A stretch of 64,000 nucleotides of DNA from Flavobacteriaceae bacterium (GTDB lineage: Bacteria; Bacteroidota; Bacteroidia; Flavobacteriales; Flavobacteriaceae). The notes under the pieces were generated by a model. It saw only the letters and a program-made list of their open reading frames with translations. It was not told the origin of the DNA and searched no databases. The stretch covers positions 62,001-126,000 of the forward strand of contig JABDNT010000016.1 in assembly GCA_013043685.1 (NCBI GenBank). Direction: 5' to 3'. The position numbers and the translations under genes are program-made. This document shows positions 34,749 to 44,108 of this stretch, piece after piece. The number at the start of each line of letters is the position of its first letter. Positions within the stretch are counted from its first letter, which is position 1.

Positions 34749-35457
34749 TTTCTAAACGTTCTTTACGAACAAATTTGTAGCCACTTATCATCGCAGAAGT
34801 TTCACCGCGCCCTTCTAACCAGTCGTGGTAGAAAACCAAATACACGTGAATTAATGTAAATACTATGAATAACCAGGTAGCCGCATGATGTATAAGCCTG
34901 GTTGGCGCATCACCGCCCAGAAAATCGGGTACCCAGGCAAATAATTGAGGGAGCCACCAACCTGAAGTAGCCGCGTACAAGCCAAAACCTGTAAATATCT
35001 GGACCAAGGCAAGCAGGAACAATACAAGGTAAGAAATTGAAGCCACATAATTATGTCCGATACTAATATTTTTTAGTATTTCCTCTTCTTCATTTTGCAA
35101 CAGTATATCTACCTTTAAAACATGCCATACATTCTTCCACGATCTTTTAGTATAGGGGAAAAGTGCACGCCAATTTGCATAATAATTTCCCCTAAATGCC
35201 CAATATATGCGTACTATGGCGTTCACTAAAAATATATACGCCGTAATGAAATGAATCATTCTCACTGTACCAAACCAATAAGATTCAGAAGCTTCAGCAC
35301 CAGACATAAAGACAGGTGGGTTTGCTATGATTAAACCGGTGACCGTAAGGATAATTACAGATAATGCGGTGATCCAATGACATATTCGAACTGGTAATTC
35401 CCAAACCAATACTCTTTTAAAATCAGAGGTTTGAATCGTCTTTTCCATGATATCCAT
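34732..35457 (-). CDS. hyaC: Ni/Fe-hydrogenase b-type cytochrome subunit
   Basis: A 241-aa membrane cytochrome b that takes electrons from the small subunit to the quinone pool. Four TM segments (about 28-48, 65-85, 130-155, 190-212) carry histidines in the expected places: VRICHWITALS, MIHFITAYIFLVNA, and HHAATWLFIVFTLIHVYLVFYHDW, which hold the two haem-b ligands pairs. Gap of 8 nt to the large-subunit gene. Its presence identifies the minus-strand enzyme as a membrane-bound respiratory uptake hydrogenase. Confidence 0.95.
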   Translation of the reverse strand: MDIMEKTIQTSDFKRVLVWELPVRICHWITALSVIILTVTGLIIANPPVFMSGAEASESYWFGTVRMIHFITAYIFLVNAIVRIYWAFRGNYYANWRALFPYTKRSWKNVWHVLKVDILLQNEEEEILKNISIGHNYVASISYLVLFLLALVQIFTGFGLYAATSGWWLPQLFAWVPDFLGGDAPTRLIHHAATWLFIVFTLIHVYLVFYHDWLEGRGETSAMISGYKFVRKERLESDEHI

Positions 35458-35465
35458 TTTAGAAT

Positions 35466-37199
35466 TTAAATTTCACAACTGTCTATTTGGTTTACCTGTG
35501 ATAAATGACGTCCATGTTCATCATATAAATGAACCGCGCAAGCCAAACACGGGTCAAATGAATGTACAGTTCTAATGATCTCTAATGGAAGTTCAGGGTC
35601 GGCAACCGGAGTATCAATCAGGCTGGCTTCATAGGCAGACATCTGCCCGTTGGGATCCCTTGGTGAAGCGTTCCATGTTGTTGGGACCACCTGCTGGTAA
35701 TTTTCGGTTTTACCATCCTTGATCTTAATCCAGTGAGCCAAACTGCCTCGCGGTGCTTCCGTAAATCCAATTCCTTTAGCTTCTTCCGGCCAATCGGCAG
35801 GTTCCCATAAATCCATGTTTGCCATTCGGCTGTCGCCATTTTTAATATTGGTGAGTAATTGATTATAAAATTCCAAGGTCCAATCGGCCACCAATTGAGT
35901 TTCAATACCCCTGGCAGCTGTTCTTCCCAAGGTTGAGAATAATGCTTCAACAGGAACATCCAAATGACTCAAAGCGGCATTCACGGCATTTTGGATCTCT
36001 TCATGACCCCGGCCGTAGCCCACCAGTAATCGAGCCAATGGCCCAACTTCCATAGGTTTTCCCTGCCATCTTGGTGTTTTAATAAAACTATATTTCTGTG
36101 AAACGTCTAATTGTTCATAGGGTGGTTTAGGCCCCGTATAATTGATATTTGTCTCGCCATCCCAGGGGTGCCTGCCAGTGTCTGCACCTTCAGTATAATT
36201 GTCGTACCAGGAATTATTTACAAACTCTTCAATATCACCATTACGATGATCTACATCATGAATTTTAGATAAATCTCTGTTTAAAATTACACCTTGTGGA
36301 AACTTAAATCCACTGGGATCACCATATCCATTTGTTGGAAAATCGCCATATGACATATAATTTCCATGTCCTTTACCAATAGCACCCCAATCCTTATAGT
36401 ACGAAGCAATGGCCAACAGATCGGGTATATAAACCTGGTTAATGAAATCCTTGCCTTGTTTTAGTAACTTACCAACATAGGCGAGGCGCTCGGCATTTAT
36501 ACCACCCATACTATCTTCATTAATGGCACATGCCATACCTCCAACCAAATAGTTTGGATGCGGATTTTTACCTCCGAAAATGGTATGGACTTTTACCATT
36601 TCTTTTTGCCATTCAAGAGCCTCCAAATAATGAGCTACTCCCAATAAATTTACTGCAGCAGGTAATTTCATTTGCGGATGACCCCAATAGCCATTGGCGA
36701 AAATTCCTAATTGTCCGGAATCAACAAATTTTTTAATCCGCTTCTGTATGTCGCCAAAATATCCCGGGGAACTTTTTGGCCAGTTGGAAATACTTTGGGC
36801 TATTTTTGAAGTTTCACCCGGATCTGCCTGTAGTGCGCTTACTATGTCTACCCAGTCCAGCGCATGTAAGTGATAAAAATGCACTGCATGATCGTGCATG
36901 TATAAAGCGCCCTGCATAATATTCCGAACCATTTCGGCATTTGGCGGAACAGCAATTCCCAGGGCATCTTCAACTGCTCTTACCGATGCAATAGCATGTA
37001 CCGTGGTACATACACCGCATGTACGCTGGGCAAATGCCCAAACATCCCGGGGGTCACGTCCTTTAACTATGTTTTCAAGTCCGCGTACCATGGTACTGGA
37101 ACTGTAAGCGTCAACTATCTTGCCGTCTTTAACTTCGGCCTCTATTCTCAAATGACCTTCGATCCTGGTTACCGGATCAACTACTATTCTGTTTGCCAT
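35466..37199 (-). CDS. hyaB: [NiFe] hydrogenase large subunit, group 1
   Basis: A 577-aa catalytic subunit. Both cysteine pairs that hold nickel and iron are present: RTCGVCTTVHAIASVRAVEDALG near residue 63 and DPCLACAVHLYDEHG near the C-terminus. The precursor tail after AVH is about 20 residues and would be removed by the protease encoded two genes downstream. Motif RIEGHLRIE starts the protein. Order is small subunit, large subunit, cytochrome b, protease, hypF, hypD, hypE. Periplasmic location is set by the Tat signal on the small subunit. Confidence 0.98.
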   Translation of the reverse strand: MANRIVVDPVTRIEGHLRIEAEVKDGKIVDAYSSSTMVRGLENIVKGRDPRDVWAFAQRTCGVCTTVHAIASVRAVEDALGIAVPPNAEMVRNIMQGALYMHDHAVHFYHLHALDWVDIVSALQADPGETSKIAQSISNWPKSSPGYFGDIQKRIKKFVDSGQLGIFANGYWGHPQMKLPAAVNLLGVAHYLEALEWQKEMVKVHTIFGGKNPHPNYLVGGMACAINEDSMGGINAERLAYVGKLLKQGKDFINQVYIPDLLAIASYYKDWGAIGKGHGNYMSYGDFPTNGYGDPSGFKFPQGVILNRDLSKIHDVDHRNGDIEEFVNNSWYDNYTEGADTGRHPWDGETNINYTGPKPPYEQLDVSQKYSFIKTPRWQGKPMEVGPLARLLVGYGRGHEEIQNAVNAALSHLDVPVEALFSTLGRTAARGIETQLVADWTLEFYNQLLTNIKNGDSRMANMDLWEPADWPEEAKGIGFTEAPRGSLAHWIKIKDGKTENYQQVVPTTWNASPRDPNGQMSAYEASLIDTPVADPELPLEIIRTVHSFDPCLACAVHLYDEHGRHLSQVNQIDSCEI

Positions 37200-37211
37200 G
37201 ATCAGTTATTT

Positions 37212-38345
37212 TCATTCGTTTTTATCTATTTTCTCTTCATTAATACGACCTCTCGTATAGCGTTTTTTATGCTCTTTTCGTTTTGAAATACTTGCCGCAA
37301 CCGCATGGGCTGCCAATCCAGCAACCACAGCTCCTGTGGCTATTTTACCAACCTTATCGGCAGTATTTTCAATAGAGAATCCGGGAACATTGGTTAAGCG
37401 CTCGTAAAACGGACCGTGATCCCAGAAATTGGCCTCACTACAGCCTATACATCCATGACCGGATTGTATTGGAAAACTTACACCATTATTCCATCTCATA
37501 CTTCCACAGGCGTTGTATGTAGTAGGCCCTTTACAACCTACTTTATATAAGCAATAGCCATCTTTAGCATTTTCATCATCAAAGGATTCGGCGAACAATC
37601 CGGCGTCGAAATATGGCCTTCGGTAACAGGTATCATGTACGCGTTTTCCATAAAAGGCCTTTGGCCGGCCAGCCCGATCCAATTCGGGTAGTTTTCCAAA
37701 TGTTACATAATGAACAATTAATGCTGCCATTGCCTCACCTATAGGCGGACAACCCGGCATTTGAACAATAGGTTTATTCTTAATTATCTTGTGAATAGGT
37801 GTAGCATCCGTAGGATTGGGTTTAGCTCCCTGTACACAACCGTTACAAGCACAACTTCCCCAGGCGATAATGGCCTTAGCTCCCTCTGCAGCTTCCTTGA
37901 GATGGTCTATAGCAGTTCTACCGGCTATAGTACAATACACACCATCTGCTCCTAAAGGCACAGAACCTTCAACACACAATATGTACTCACCATAATATTT
38001 TTTCATGGTGTCATGTTTGGCAGCTTCTGCCTGATGACCTGAAGCAGCCATTAACGTTTCAGTATAGTCCAATGAAATATTGTCCAGGATAATATCTGCC
38101 ACTATAGGGTGATCGGAACGAATGAAAGATTCACTACAGCAAGTGCATTCCTGATAGTGTTCCCAAATAATGGGCAACCGGTATGAGGTCTCCAGAGCTT
38201 TTGCCACCTGGCCTATCATGGAATGTTCCAGTCCCATATAAGCTGTGATGAAGGCGGCAAATTTCATAAATTCCCTGCGGCTGTATCCATGACCAATGAT
38301 ATTGTCGAAGTAAGTTTCCCTTTTATTTTTGTGTAGCGTCCCCAT
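37212..38345 (-). CDS. hyaA: [NiFe] hydrogenase small subunit, oxygen-tolerant type
   Basis: A 377-aa iron-sulfur subunit. Tat signal YSRREFMKF at 21-29, hydrophobic C-terminal anchor at ~330-350. The proximal cluster ligands are CTCC (C67, C69, C70), C165, C170 and C199, with spacing (98, 5, 34) identical to C17/C115/C120/C149 of E. coli HyaA. The two supernumerary cysteines (C69 and C170) mark a [4Fe-3S] cluster and thus oxygen tolerance. A further cysteine, C167, sits between (GSCACNGC) and is unusual. Medial and distal cluster motifs (GCIGCSEANFWD) are present. Confidence 0.96.
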   Translation of the reverse strand: MGTLHKNKRETYFDNIIGHGYSRREFMKFAAFITAYMGLEHSMIGQVAKALETSYRLPIIWEHYQECTCCSESFIRSDHPIVADIILDNISLDYTETLMAASGHQAEAAKHDTMKKYYGEYILCVEGSVPLGADGVYCTIAGRTAIDHLKEAAEGAKAIIAWGSCACNGCVQGAKPNPTDATPIHKIIKNKPIVQMPGCPPIGEAMAALIVHYVTFGKLPELDRAGRPKAFYGKRVHDTCYRRPYFDAGLFAESFDDENAKDGYCLYKVGCKGPTTYNACGSMRWNNGVSFPIQSGHGCIGCSEANFWDHGPFYERLTNVPGFSIENTADKVGKIATGAVVAGLAAHAVAASISKRKEHKKRYTRGRINEEKIDKNE

Positions 38346-38413
38346 GGATGATAGTTTTAGAAAAGCAAATTTGACTTTTGTATTGACCTAATCTTCAATA
38401 CTTTATAATTAAA

Positions 38414-38456
38414 AAAAGTTAGCGAAAATTGACATTTTCAGGTATGATATTAATCA
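38414..38456 (-). promoter_or_regulatory. Regulon site plus -7-like box driving the hydrogenase-1 operon
   Basis: TGATATTAATCA at 38445-38456, 23 nt, then TAACTTTT (minus, 38421-38414), one base off. Leader of about 60 nt to hyaA. Confidence 0.7.
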
Positions 38457-38593
38457 TATTTTCATATTTATAACCGATTTAAATAAGAAGGATATGACGC
38501 ACCTTTTTTATTGAGAAAAATTGGATAAGTCCGAAGAATAACCGATACTTATAATTGAAAATATCTTAATCTTCATAATCCAAAATCAGCGAA

Positions 38594-38935
38594 ATGCATG
38601 AAATGTCCATTGCCCTGAGCATTGTTAAAATAGCAGAAACAGAAGCAAAAAAAGCGAAAGTCGATTCCTTTGCAGCTATTGAAATGGAGATCGGAACTTT
38701 GGCAGGTATAGAATTTGATGCATTGGATTTTGTCTGGGAAGCTGCCGTCCGGGAAACGGTCTTGGAAAAGGCGGTAAAACGAATAAAGAAAATTCCTGCT
38801 AAAGCGCGTTGTGGAGATTGTGAAAAGATTTATTCCCTTCAATTTATTCATGATAATTGCCCGGATTGCGGAAGTTTTCTAAAAACTATTATACAGGGCA
38901 AAGAACTGCGTGTAAAAAGCATGGAAACCTTTTAA
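38594..38935 (+). CDS. hypA: Hydrogenase nickel incorporation protein HypA
   Basis: A 113-aa nickel-delivery protein. It starts MHEMSIALSIVKI, whose His2 binds nickel, and has the zinc site CGDC-x14-CPDC near residues 75-95. It acts with the HypB GTPase to insert nickel into both large subunits. It stands alone between the two divergent operons, 173 bp before hoxEF. I found no well-placed -7 box for it, so its promoter is not assigned. Confidence 0.95.
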   Translation: MHEMSIALSIVKIAETEAKKAKVDSFAAIEMEIGTLAGIEFDALDFVWEAAVRETVLEKAVKRIKKIPAKARCGDCEKIYSLQFIHDNCPDCGSFLKTIIQGKELRVKSMETF

Positions 38936-39040
38936 TTTGGAAGGAATATCTTAAATTTTAAAAGGCATTTCTACTCTTAACTTGTTATTTTTCAGATACT
39001 TGGGAGTGTGACGGAAAAAAATTTATTTTTTTCATTTCTA

Positions 39041-39083
39041 TGACTTTAGTCATTAGTCTCATCCCAAAACTGTTATACTTTTG
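39041..39083 (+). promoter_or_regulatory. Regulon site plus -7 box driving the hox operon
   Basis: TGACTTTAGTCA at 39041-39052, 23 nt, then a perfect TACTTTTG at 39076-39083, 26 nt before hoxEF. Confidence 0.8.
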
Positions 39084-39108
39084 AGCGTAAACCTAATATA
39101 CTCGATCA

Positions 39109-40929
39109 ATGATAACAGAGAATAAAGTTGACCGCAGCAAGCTGATGGACGTTATCTGGGACATTCAGCGTAAAAAATTTCAAATCACACATGACGACAT
39201 TTCGAAGATTGCACAAGAATTCGATATGTCCAGAATGGAACTGGAAGGCATTGTTACTTTCTATCATTTTTACCACAGGACCCCTTGTGGAAAATACACG
39301 ATTTATCTGAACGACTCTATCGTATCTGAACATTCCGGAAGACCGGAGGTGTTGCATGCATTCGAAGAAGCACTTGGGATTAAACTTGGCCGAATCACTG
39401 CAGATGGTACGTTTGGTCTTTTTAAAACACCTTGTATTGGATTGAGCGATCAAGAGCCTTCCTGTCTGATTAATTTTAAACCTTTTACCAATTTAACCCC
39501 GGAAAAGGTGCGTGACATTATCGGCCGATTGAGAAATGGTGAAAAACCTTCCAAGATCTGTGATAAACCAAAGACAAACATCCGTTATACCCCGGAACCA
39601 GAAAGAACTGTCTTTTTTAAACCATACACCACCTACTCTTCTTTAGACAAACTCAACGAGTATGAGCCTTCTGAAGTTATCGAACTTGTAAAGAAGTCGA
39701 AACTTACAGGACGGGGCGGAGCTTTCTTCCCTACCGGCTTGAAATGGCAGTTTTGCAGTCAGAATGAAGCGGATATCAGATATATTATCTGTAACGCAGA
39801 TGAGGGAGAGCCAGGAACATTTAAAGACAGAGTGCTGCTGCAAGAGCATCCCGAATTACTGATCGAAGGAATGATCCTCGCGGCATATGCAATTGGGTGT
39901 TCCCAGGGAGCGATCTACCTGCGAGCCGAATACATGTATCTGAAGAAGGAACTTGAGTCTCTGTTGGAAGAGTATCGAAACAACGGATATCTGGGGAAAG
40001 ATATCAAGGCCAAAAAACCATTCGATTTTGATATTTACATCCATATGGGTGCAGGTGCATATGTGTGTGGAGAAGAAACCGCATTGATTCATTCTATGGA
40101 AGGTAAAAGAGGTGAACCCAGTACTAAAGAATATTTTCCGGTTGAAAAAGGATTCAATGGAAAACCAACTGTAGTAAATAACGTAGAAACGCTTTGTGCC
40201 GTTCCCCGGATACTCAATATGGGCCTTGACAAATATCTTACCCTGGGAACCGAGCAAACGCCAGGTACTAAATTGCTTAGCGTATCGGGTGACTGCGGTA
40301 AACCGGGACTATATGAAATTGAATGGGGTATGAAGCTCCGTGAATTTCTAAAACTAATCGAAGCAAGAAACACGAAGTTTATCCTTTTTAACGGCTATGC
40401 TGGCGAATGTCTGTCGGAAGCCGATTTCGACAGGGAAATTTCAGGTAAGAACCTGCTCGCAGACGACGACCTGCTCCACTTTAAAGACACCGAGGAATAC
40501 ACTCAAAAAATGAGTGGCAAGGGATTGCGGGCCGGAGGTTCGGTAATGATATTCAACAAAGGCAGAGACCTGCTTCATGTTTTAAAGAACGTAGCCGATT
40601 TCTTCGTGGCAGAGTCTTGCGGGATATGTGTTCCCTGCCGTACGGGTAATTTCCTTCTGAATAAAAAAATCGACAGGATAAAACTTGGACATGGTGAGGA
40701 AAAAGACCTGGAAGAGATAAAAGAATGGAGCAAGATCATTAAAACAACCAGTCGCTGTGGATTGGGTAAAATGTCCTCTACGGCTTTAAACGATGCGATA
40801 TTCAAGTTCCCCGAAGTTTTCGGAACCATACTTTCTGAAAATACTGATTTCAACAAAGCATTCAACTTAGACGATGCGACAATTGACTATGACCATATTA
40901 TTAACGAAATGACTTCCGACTATGACTAA
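39109..40929 (+). CDS. hoxF: NAD-reducing hydrogenase diaphorase, HoxF with fused HoxE-like domain
   Basis: A 606-aa flavoprotein exchanging electrons between NAD(H) and the iron-sulfur chain. Residues ~1-150 are NuoE/HoxE-like; ~165-585 are NuoF-like with the NADH/FMN motif GRGGAFFPTGLKW, ICNADEGEPGTFKDR, GAGAYVCGEETALI and the [4Fe-4S] motif ESCGICVPCRTGN. In the HoxE-like part only one of the four usual [2Fe-2S] cysteines remains (TPCIGLSDQEP), as in the Ralstonia SH HoxF I recall. Overlaps hoxUY by 8 nt. Confidence 0.95.
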   Translation: MITENKVDRSKLMDVIWDIQRKKFQITHDDISKIAQEFDMSRMELEGIVTFYHFYHRTPCGKYTIYLNDSIVSEHSGRPEVLHAFEEALGIKLGRITADGTFGLFKTPCIGLSDQEPSCLINFKPFTNLTPEKVRDIIGRLRNGEKPSKICDKPKTNIRYTPEPERTVFFKPYTTYSSLDKLNEYEPSEVIELVKKSKLTGRGGAFFPTGLKWQFCSQNEADIRYIICNADEGEPGTFKDRVLLQEHPELLIEGMILAAYAIGCSQGAIYLRAEYMYLKKELESLLEEYRNNGYLGKDIKAKKPFDFDIYIHMGAGAYVCGEETALIHSMEGKRGEPSTKEYFPVEKGFNGKPTVVNNVETLCAVPRILNMGLDKYLTLGTEQTPGTKLLSVSGDCGKPGLYEIEWGMKLREFLKLIEARNTKFILFNGYAGECLSEADFDREISGKNLLADDDLLHFKDTEEYTQKMSGKGLRAGGSVMIFNKGRDLLHVLKNVADFFVAESCGICVPCRTGNFLLNKKIDRIKLGHGEEKDLEEIKEWSKIIKTTSRCGLGKMSSTALNDAIFKFPEVFGTILSENTDFNKAFNLDDATIDYDHIINEMTSDYD

Positions 40930-42187
40930 GATGGTAAACCTAAAGATTGATGGCAAGCCTATTCAGGCGGAAGCCGGAATGAACCTCGTGGATGTTGCAA
41001 AACAAAATGGAATATACATCCCGACACTATGTTATTTTAAAGAGCTAAATCCCCTGGCCACCTGTAGAATTTGTACAGTGAAAGTGAATGGTAAGGAGAT
41101 TACGGGATGTACCGTAAAGGTTGCGGAAGGAATGGATATTGAGGTGACCACTCCCGAATTACTGGACAACAGGAAAGCTATTATTGAAATGCTCTATGCC
41201 GAAGGTAACCACTTCTGCCCTTCCTGTGAAAAAAGTGGTAACTGCGACATGCAAAACCTTGGCTATGATATGGGTATTACTGTAACGCGGTATCCTCACG
41301 TTTTCAGTGATAAGATTGTCGACTTCAATCCGAAAAGAATGATCATGGAGTCCAACCGTTGTATCCTGTGTAAGCGATGTGTAGAGGAAGTGAAGACTAA
41401 GGACGGTAAAGATGTATTCTCCTTTGTGCAGCGAGGAGTCAAAACCCGTGTACAAATAGACTACGAACAGGAAGCAAATCTAACTGAAGCTGAAGCTATT
41501 CATGCAATGAATATATGTCCGGTTGGAGCCATCCTTGTTAAAGGTATGATACACGAGCAGCCATTTGGCGAACGCAAATACGACCTTCTGGGTAAAGACA
41601 TCAAACCTGTAGTGAAAAAAGATCCACTGCGTCAAAGGGATGGTGGAAAATTTATTGTGGCAACTACGTCCCTGGCCGGGTGTTTCGGATGCCATATGTC
41701 TTTACTGGATATTGACACCGAGCTACTCGATGTATTGGAACTGGTGGAATTCAATAAATCTCCATTGACCGATATAAAGAAATTCAGTAAACAATGTCAT
41801 ATCGGTCTGGTTGAAGGAGGATGTTCTAATTCGGAAAATGTAGAGGTGCTACGTGAATTCCGCAAGAAGTGTGATATCCTCGTAGGCTTTGGAGAATGCG
41901 CTATTATGGGTGGAATTCCTGCGATGCGAAATTTTGTTCCGTTGAAAGAATGTCTGGACGAAGCATATCTTAACGGAGTCACCACAGAGGTTGGAGCCGA
42001 TGTGGTTCCCGGACATGAAGATATTCCAAAGCTTTTGAACAACGTGTACCCCTGTAATGAGGTGGTAAAGATCGATTACTACATCCCTGGCTGTCCGCCC
42101 AATGCGCAACACATATGGAAAGTAGTGAAAAGTATACTGTTGGGTGAGGAATTTTCCATTGCTCATGATGAATTTAAATACGATTAA
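40922..42187 (+). CDS. hoxUY: Fused HoxU-HoxY: diaphorase small subunit joined to hydrogenase small subunit
   Basis: A single 421-aa ORF covering two normally separate subunits. Residues 1-~230 are HoxU: [2Fe-2S] cysteines C37, C48, C51, C63; His/Cys cluster H97, C99, C102, C108; and C147, C150, C153, C199. A linker of ~12 residues leads to HoxY (~243-421), with the proximal-cluster cysteines C254, C257, C326, C391 (AGCFGCHMS, GECAIMGG, IPGCPPN). Both halves look complete. No stop or frameshift interrupts the junction. The fusion physically couples the diaphorase to the hydrogenase half. Confidence 0.93.
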   Translation: MTKMVNLKIDGKPIQAEAGMNLVDVAKQNGIYIPTLCYFKELNPLATCRICTVKVNGKEITGCTVKVAEGMDIEVTTPELLDNRKAIIEMLYAEGNHFCPSCEKSGNCDMQNLGYDMGITVTRYPHVFSDKIVDFNPKRMIMESNRCILCKRCVEEVKTKDGKDVFSFVQRGVKTRVQIDYEQEANLTEAEAIHAMNICPVGAILVKGMIHEQPFGERKYDLLGKDIKPVVKKDPLRQRDGGKFIVATTSLAGCFGCHMSLLDIDTELLDVLELVEFNKSPLTDIKKFSKQCHIGLVEGGCSNSENVEVLREFRKKCDILVGFGECAIMGGIPAMRNFVPLKECLDEAYLNGVTTEVGADVVPGHEDIPKLLNNVYPCNEVVKIDYYIPGCPPNAQHIWKVVKSILLGEEFSIAHDEFKYD

Positions 42188-42208
42188 CCCCATTCAAATA
42201 ATAAAGAG

Positions 42209-43660
42209 ATGTCACAAAAATTAGTTATAGATCCGGTAACGAGAGTTGAAGGCCATGGTAAAGTAACAGTCCATTTAGATGATCAGAATAAAGTTAAGGA
42301 CGCTTTTTTCCATATCGTGGAGTTTAGAGGTTTTGAACGTTTTATTCAAGGACATCCATATTGGGAAGCCCCTGTTCTTGTGCAACGCTTATGTGGAATA
42401 TGTCCCGTAAGCCATCACCTGGCAGCAGGCAAGGCAATAGACCAAATTGTAGGTCTTGATCCCGGGGATCTGTCTTTACCGGCACAAAAAATAAGGAAGC
42501 TGTTACATTTCGGACAAGTATTCCAGTCACACGCTTTACATTTCTTCTATTTGGCATCTCCCGATTTATTGTTCGGCTTCGATGCGGATCCTGTTAAAAG
42601 AAATGTAGTTGGTGTGGCCATGGATTACCCTGCACTTGCCAAGAAAGGGATCCTTATGCGGAAATTTGGCCAGGAGATCATTAAAATGGTTGCCGGAAAG
42701 CGTATTCATGGTATTTCTACCACTCCCGGTGGTGTGCACAAGAAGATCACCGTTAAAGAACGGAACAGGTTCCTGGATGGGAAAGAACTCCCTTCCATAG
42801 ATACAATGATCGAATGGTCTGTAGAGATACTTGACTTCATGAAAGAATATCACAAGAAGAATAGTGCATTTTTAGATGGCTTTGCAGATTATCCTTCCGG
42901 TCATCTCGGACTGGTTAAAAAAGAGAACGGATTTTTAGAATTGTACGATGGTAATCTCCGCGCTACGGATGCGAAAGGAAATATTACATTGGATGACATC
43001 CCTGATGTGGATTACGCAAAACATTTCTATGAAGGCGTTGAAAAATGGTCGTACCTGAAGTTTCCTTACCTGAAACACATTGGTCGCGAACACGGTTGGA
43101 ACAGAGTGGGCCCTTTGGCACGCGTAAATATTTGTAATGGTATAGAAACTCCTTTAGCCGAAAAAGAACGAATAGAATTTAAGTTAGCCGGAGGAGATAT
43201 AAATAATAAGACCATGCATACGCACTGGGCGAGGTTGATCGAGATATTGTATTGTGCAGAAATGATGAAGAACCTGCTCGAAGATGATGACATAATTTCA
43301 AACGACCTGGTACGCAAGGGAACCAGAAGAAGTGAAGGTGTTGGAATTATCGAAGCACCCAGAGGAACGCTGATTCACCATTATGAAGTAGATGACAAGG
43401 ACCGTATCACCCGTTGTAATCTAATTGTTTCAACTACCCATAATAATGAGGCGATGAATCGGGCGGTACGTTGGGTGGCTCAAAATGAAATTAGTGGTCA
43501 GCCAAAAGTTACAGAGGCCATGATGAACCAGATCGAGGTGGCAATTAGGGCTTACGATCCTTGCCTAAGTTGCGCAACTCATGCCCTGGGGCAAATGCCA
43601 CTGGATATATCAATAATCGACCAATACGGAAATATTCTGGATGAAAGATTACGAAACTAA
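42209..43660 (+). CDS. hoxH: NAD-linked [NiFe] hydrogenase large subunit HoxH
   Basis: A 483-aa catalytic subunit of a cytoplasmic bidirectional group 3d enzyme. Nickel/iron cysteine pairs: RLCGICPVSHHLAAGKAID near residue 61 and DPCLSCATHALGQMPL near the C-terminus. The tail after ATH, about 24 residues, should be cleaved by the adjacent protease. RVEGHGKV opens the protein. No Tat signal on any hox product. It would make or use NADH with hydrogen. Confidence 0.97.
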   Translation: MSQKLVIDPVTRVEGHGKVTVHLDDQNKVKDAFFHIVEFRGFERFIQGHPYWEAPVLVQRLCGICPVSHHLAAGKAIDQIVGLDPGDLSLPAQKIRKLLHFGQVFQSHALHFFYLASPDLLFGFDADPVKRNVVGVAMDYPALAKKGILMRKFGQEIIKMVAGKRIHGISTTPGGVHKKITVKERNRFLDGKELPSIDTMIEWSVEILDFMKEYHKKNSAFLDGFADYPSGHLGLVKKENGFLELYDGNLRATDAKGNITLDDIPDVDYAKHFYEGVEKWSYLKFPYLKHIGREHGWNRVGPLARVNICNGIETPLAEKERIEFKLAGGDINNKTMHTHWARLIEILYCAEMMKNLLEDDDIISNDLVRKGTRRSEGVGIIEAPRGTLIHHYEVDDKDRITRCNLIVSTTHNNEAMNRAVRWVAQNEISGQPKVTEAMMNQIEVAIRAYDPCLSCATHALGQMPLDISIIDQYGNILDERLRN

Positions 43661-44105
43661 AATATTGCTGCTGGGAATTGGAAATTCCGGAAGATCCGAC
43701 GACGGATTGGGCTGGGCATTCCTCGATGCAATGCAAGATAAATTAACCAGTGAATTCGACCTGGAATACAGATATCAATTACAAATTGAAGATGCCGAGC
43801 TTATCTCCAATTACGATGTTGTGTATTTCATCGATGCACATTTGGACCAATTCGCCCAGGGGTACCATTTAGAACCATGTCTCCCGCTGCGAACAGAGAG
43901 TTTCAGTACGCATCAGTTAGATCCTCGTACCGTTGTCTACCTATGTGAAAGTATCTATAATAAAAGACCGGAGACTTTTACTTTGGGGATCTCGGGCGTT
44001 GCATTCGATTTGAACATTGGGATTTCGGCTCAAGCCAAATCGAATCTTTCCAATGCGTTGAATTTTTTTGAAAACAGTATATTAGAGCTAACAATTAATA
44101 AGTAA
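43641..44105 (+). CDS. hoxW: HoxW-like hydrogenase maturation protease
   Basis: A 154-aa endopeptidase for the HoxH precursor. It shows ILLLGIGNSGRSDDGLGWAFLDAM with the first acidic nickel ligand and VVYFIDAHLDQF with the second; HQLDPRTVVYL supplies the histidine. Start overlaps the end of hoxH by 20 nt. Quite diverged from the HyaD-like protease at 34.2 kb, as expected for different substrates. Confidence 0.88.
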   Translation: MKDYETKILLLGIGNSGRSDDGLGWAFLDAMQDKLTSEFDLEYRYQLQIEDAELISNYDVVYFIDAHLDQFAQGYHLEPCLPLRTESFSTHQLDPRTVVYLCESIYNKRPETFTLGISGVAFDLNIGISAQAKSNLSNALNFFENSILELTINK

Positions 44106-44108
44106 GTT

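Noticed and set aside
41600-41660. HoxU-HoxY fusion as a frameshift artefact
   Set aside because: Both halves are in one frame with a plausible linker and no remnant stop or start; only read data could show otherwise.
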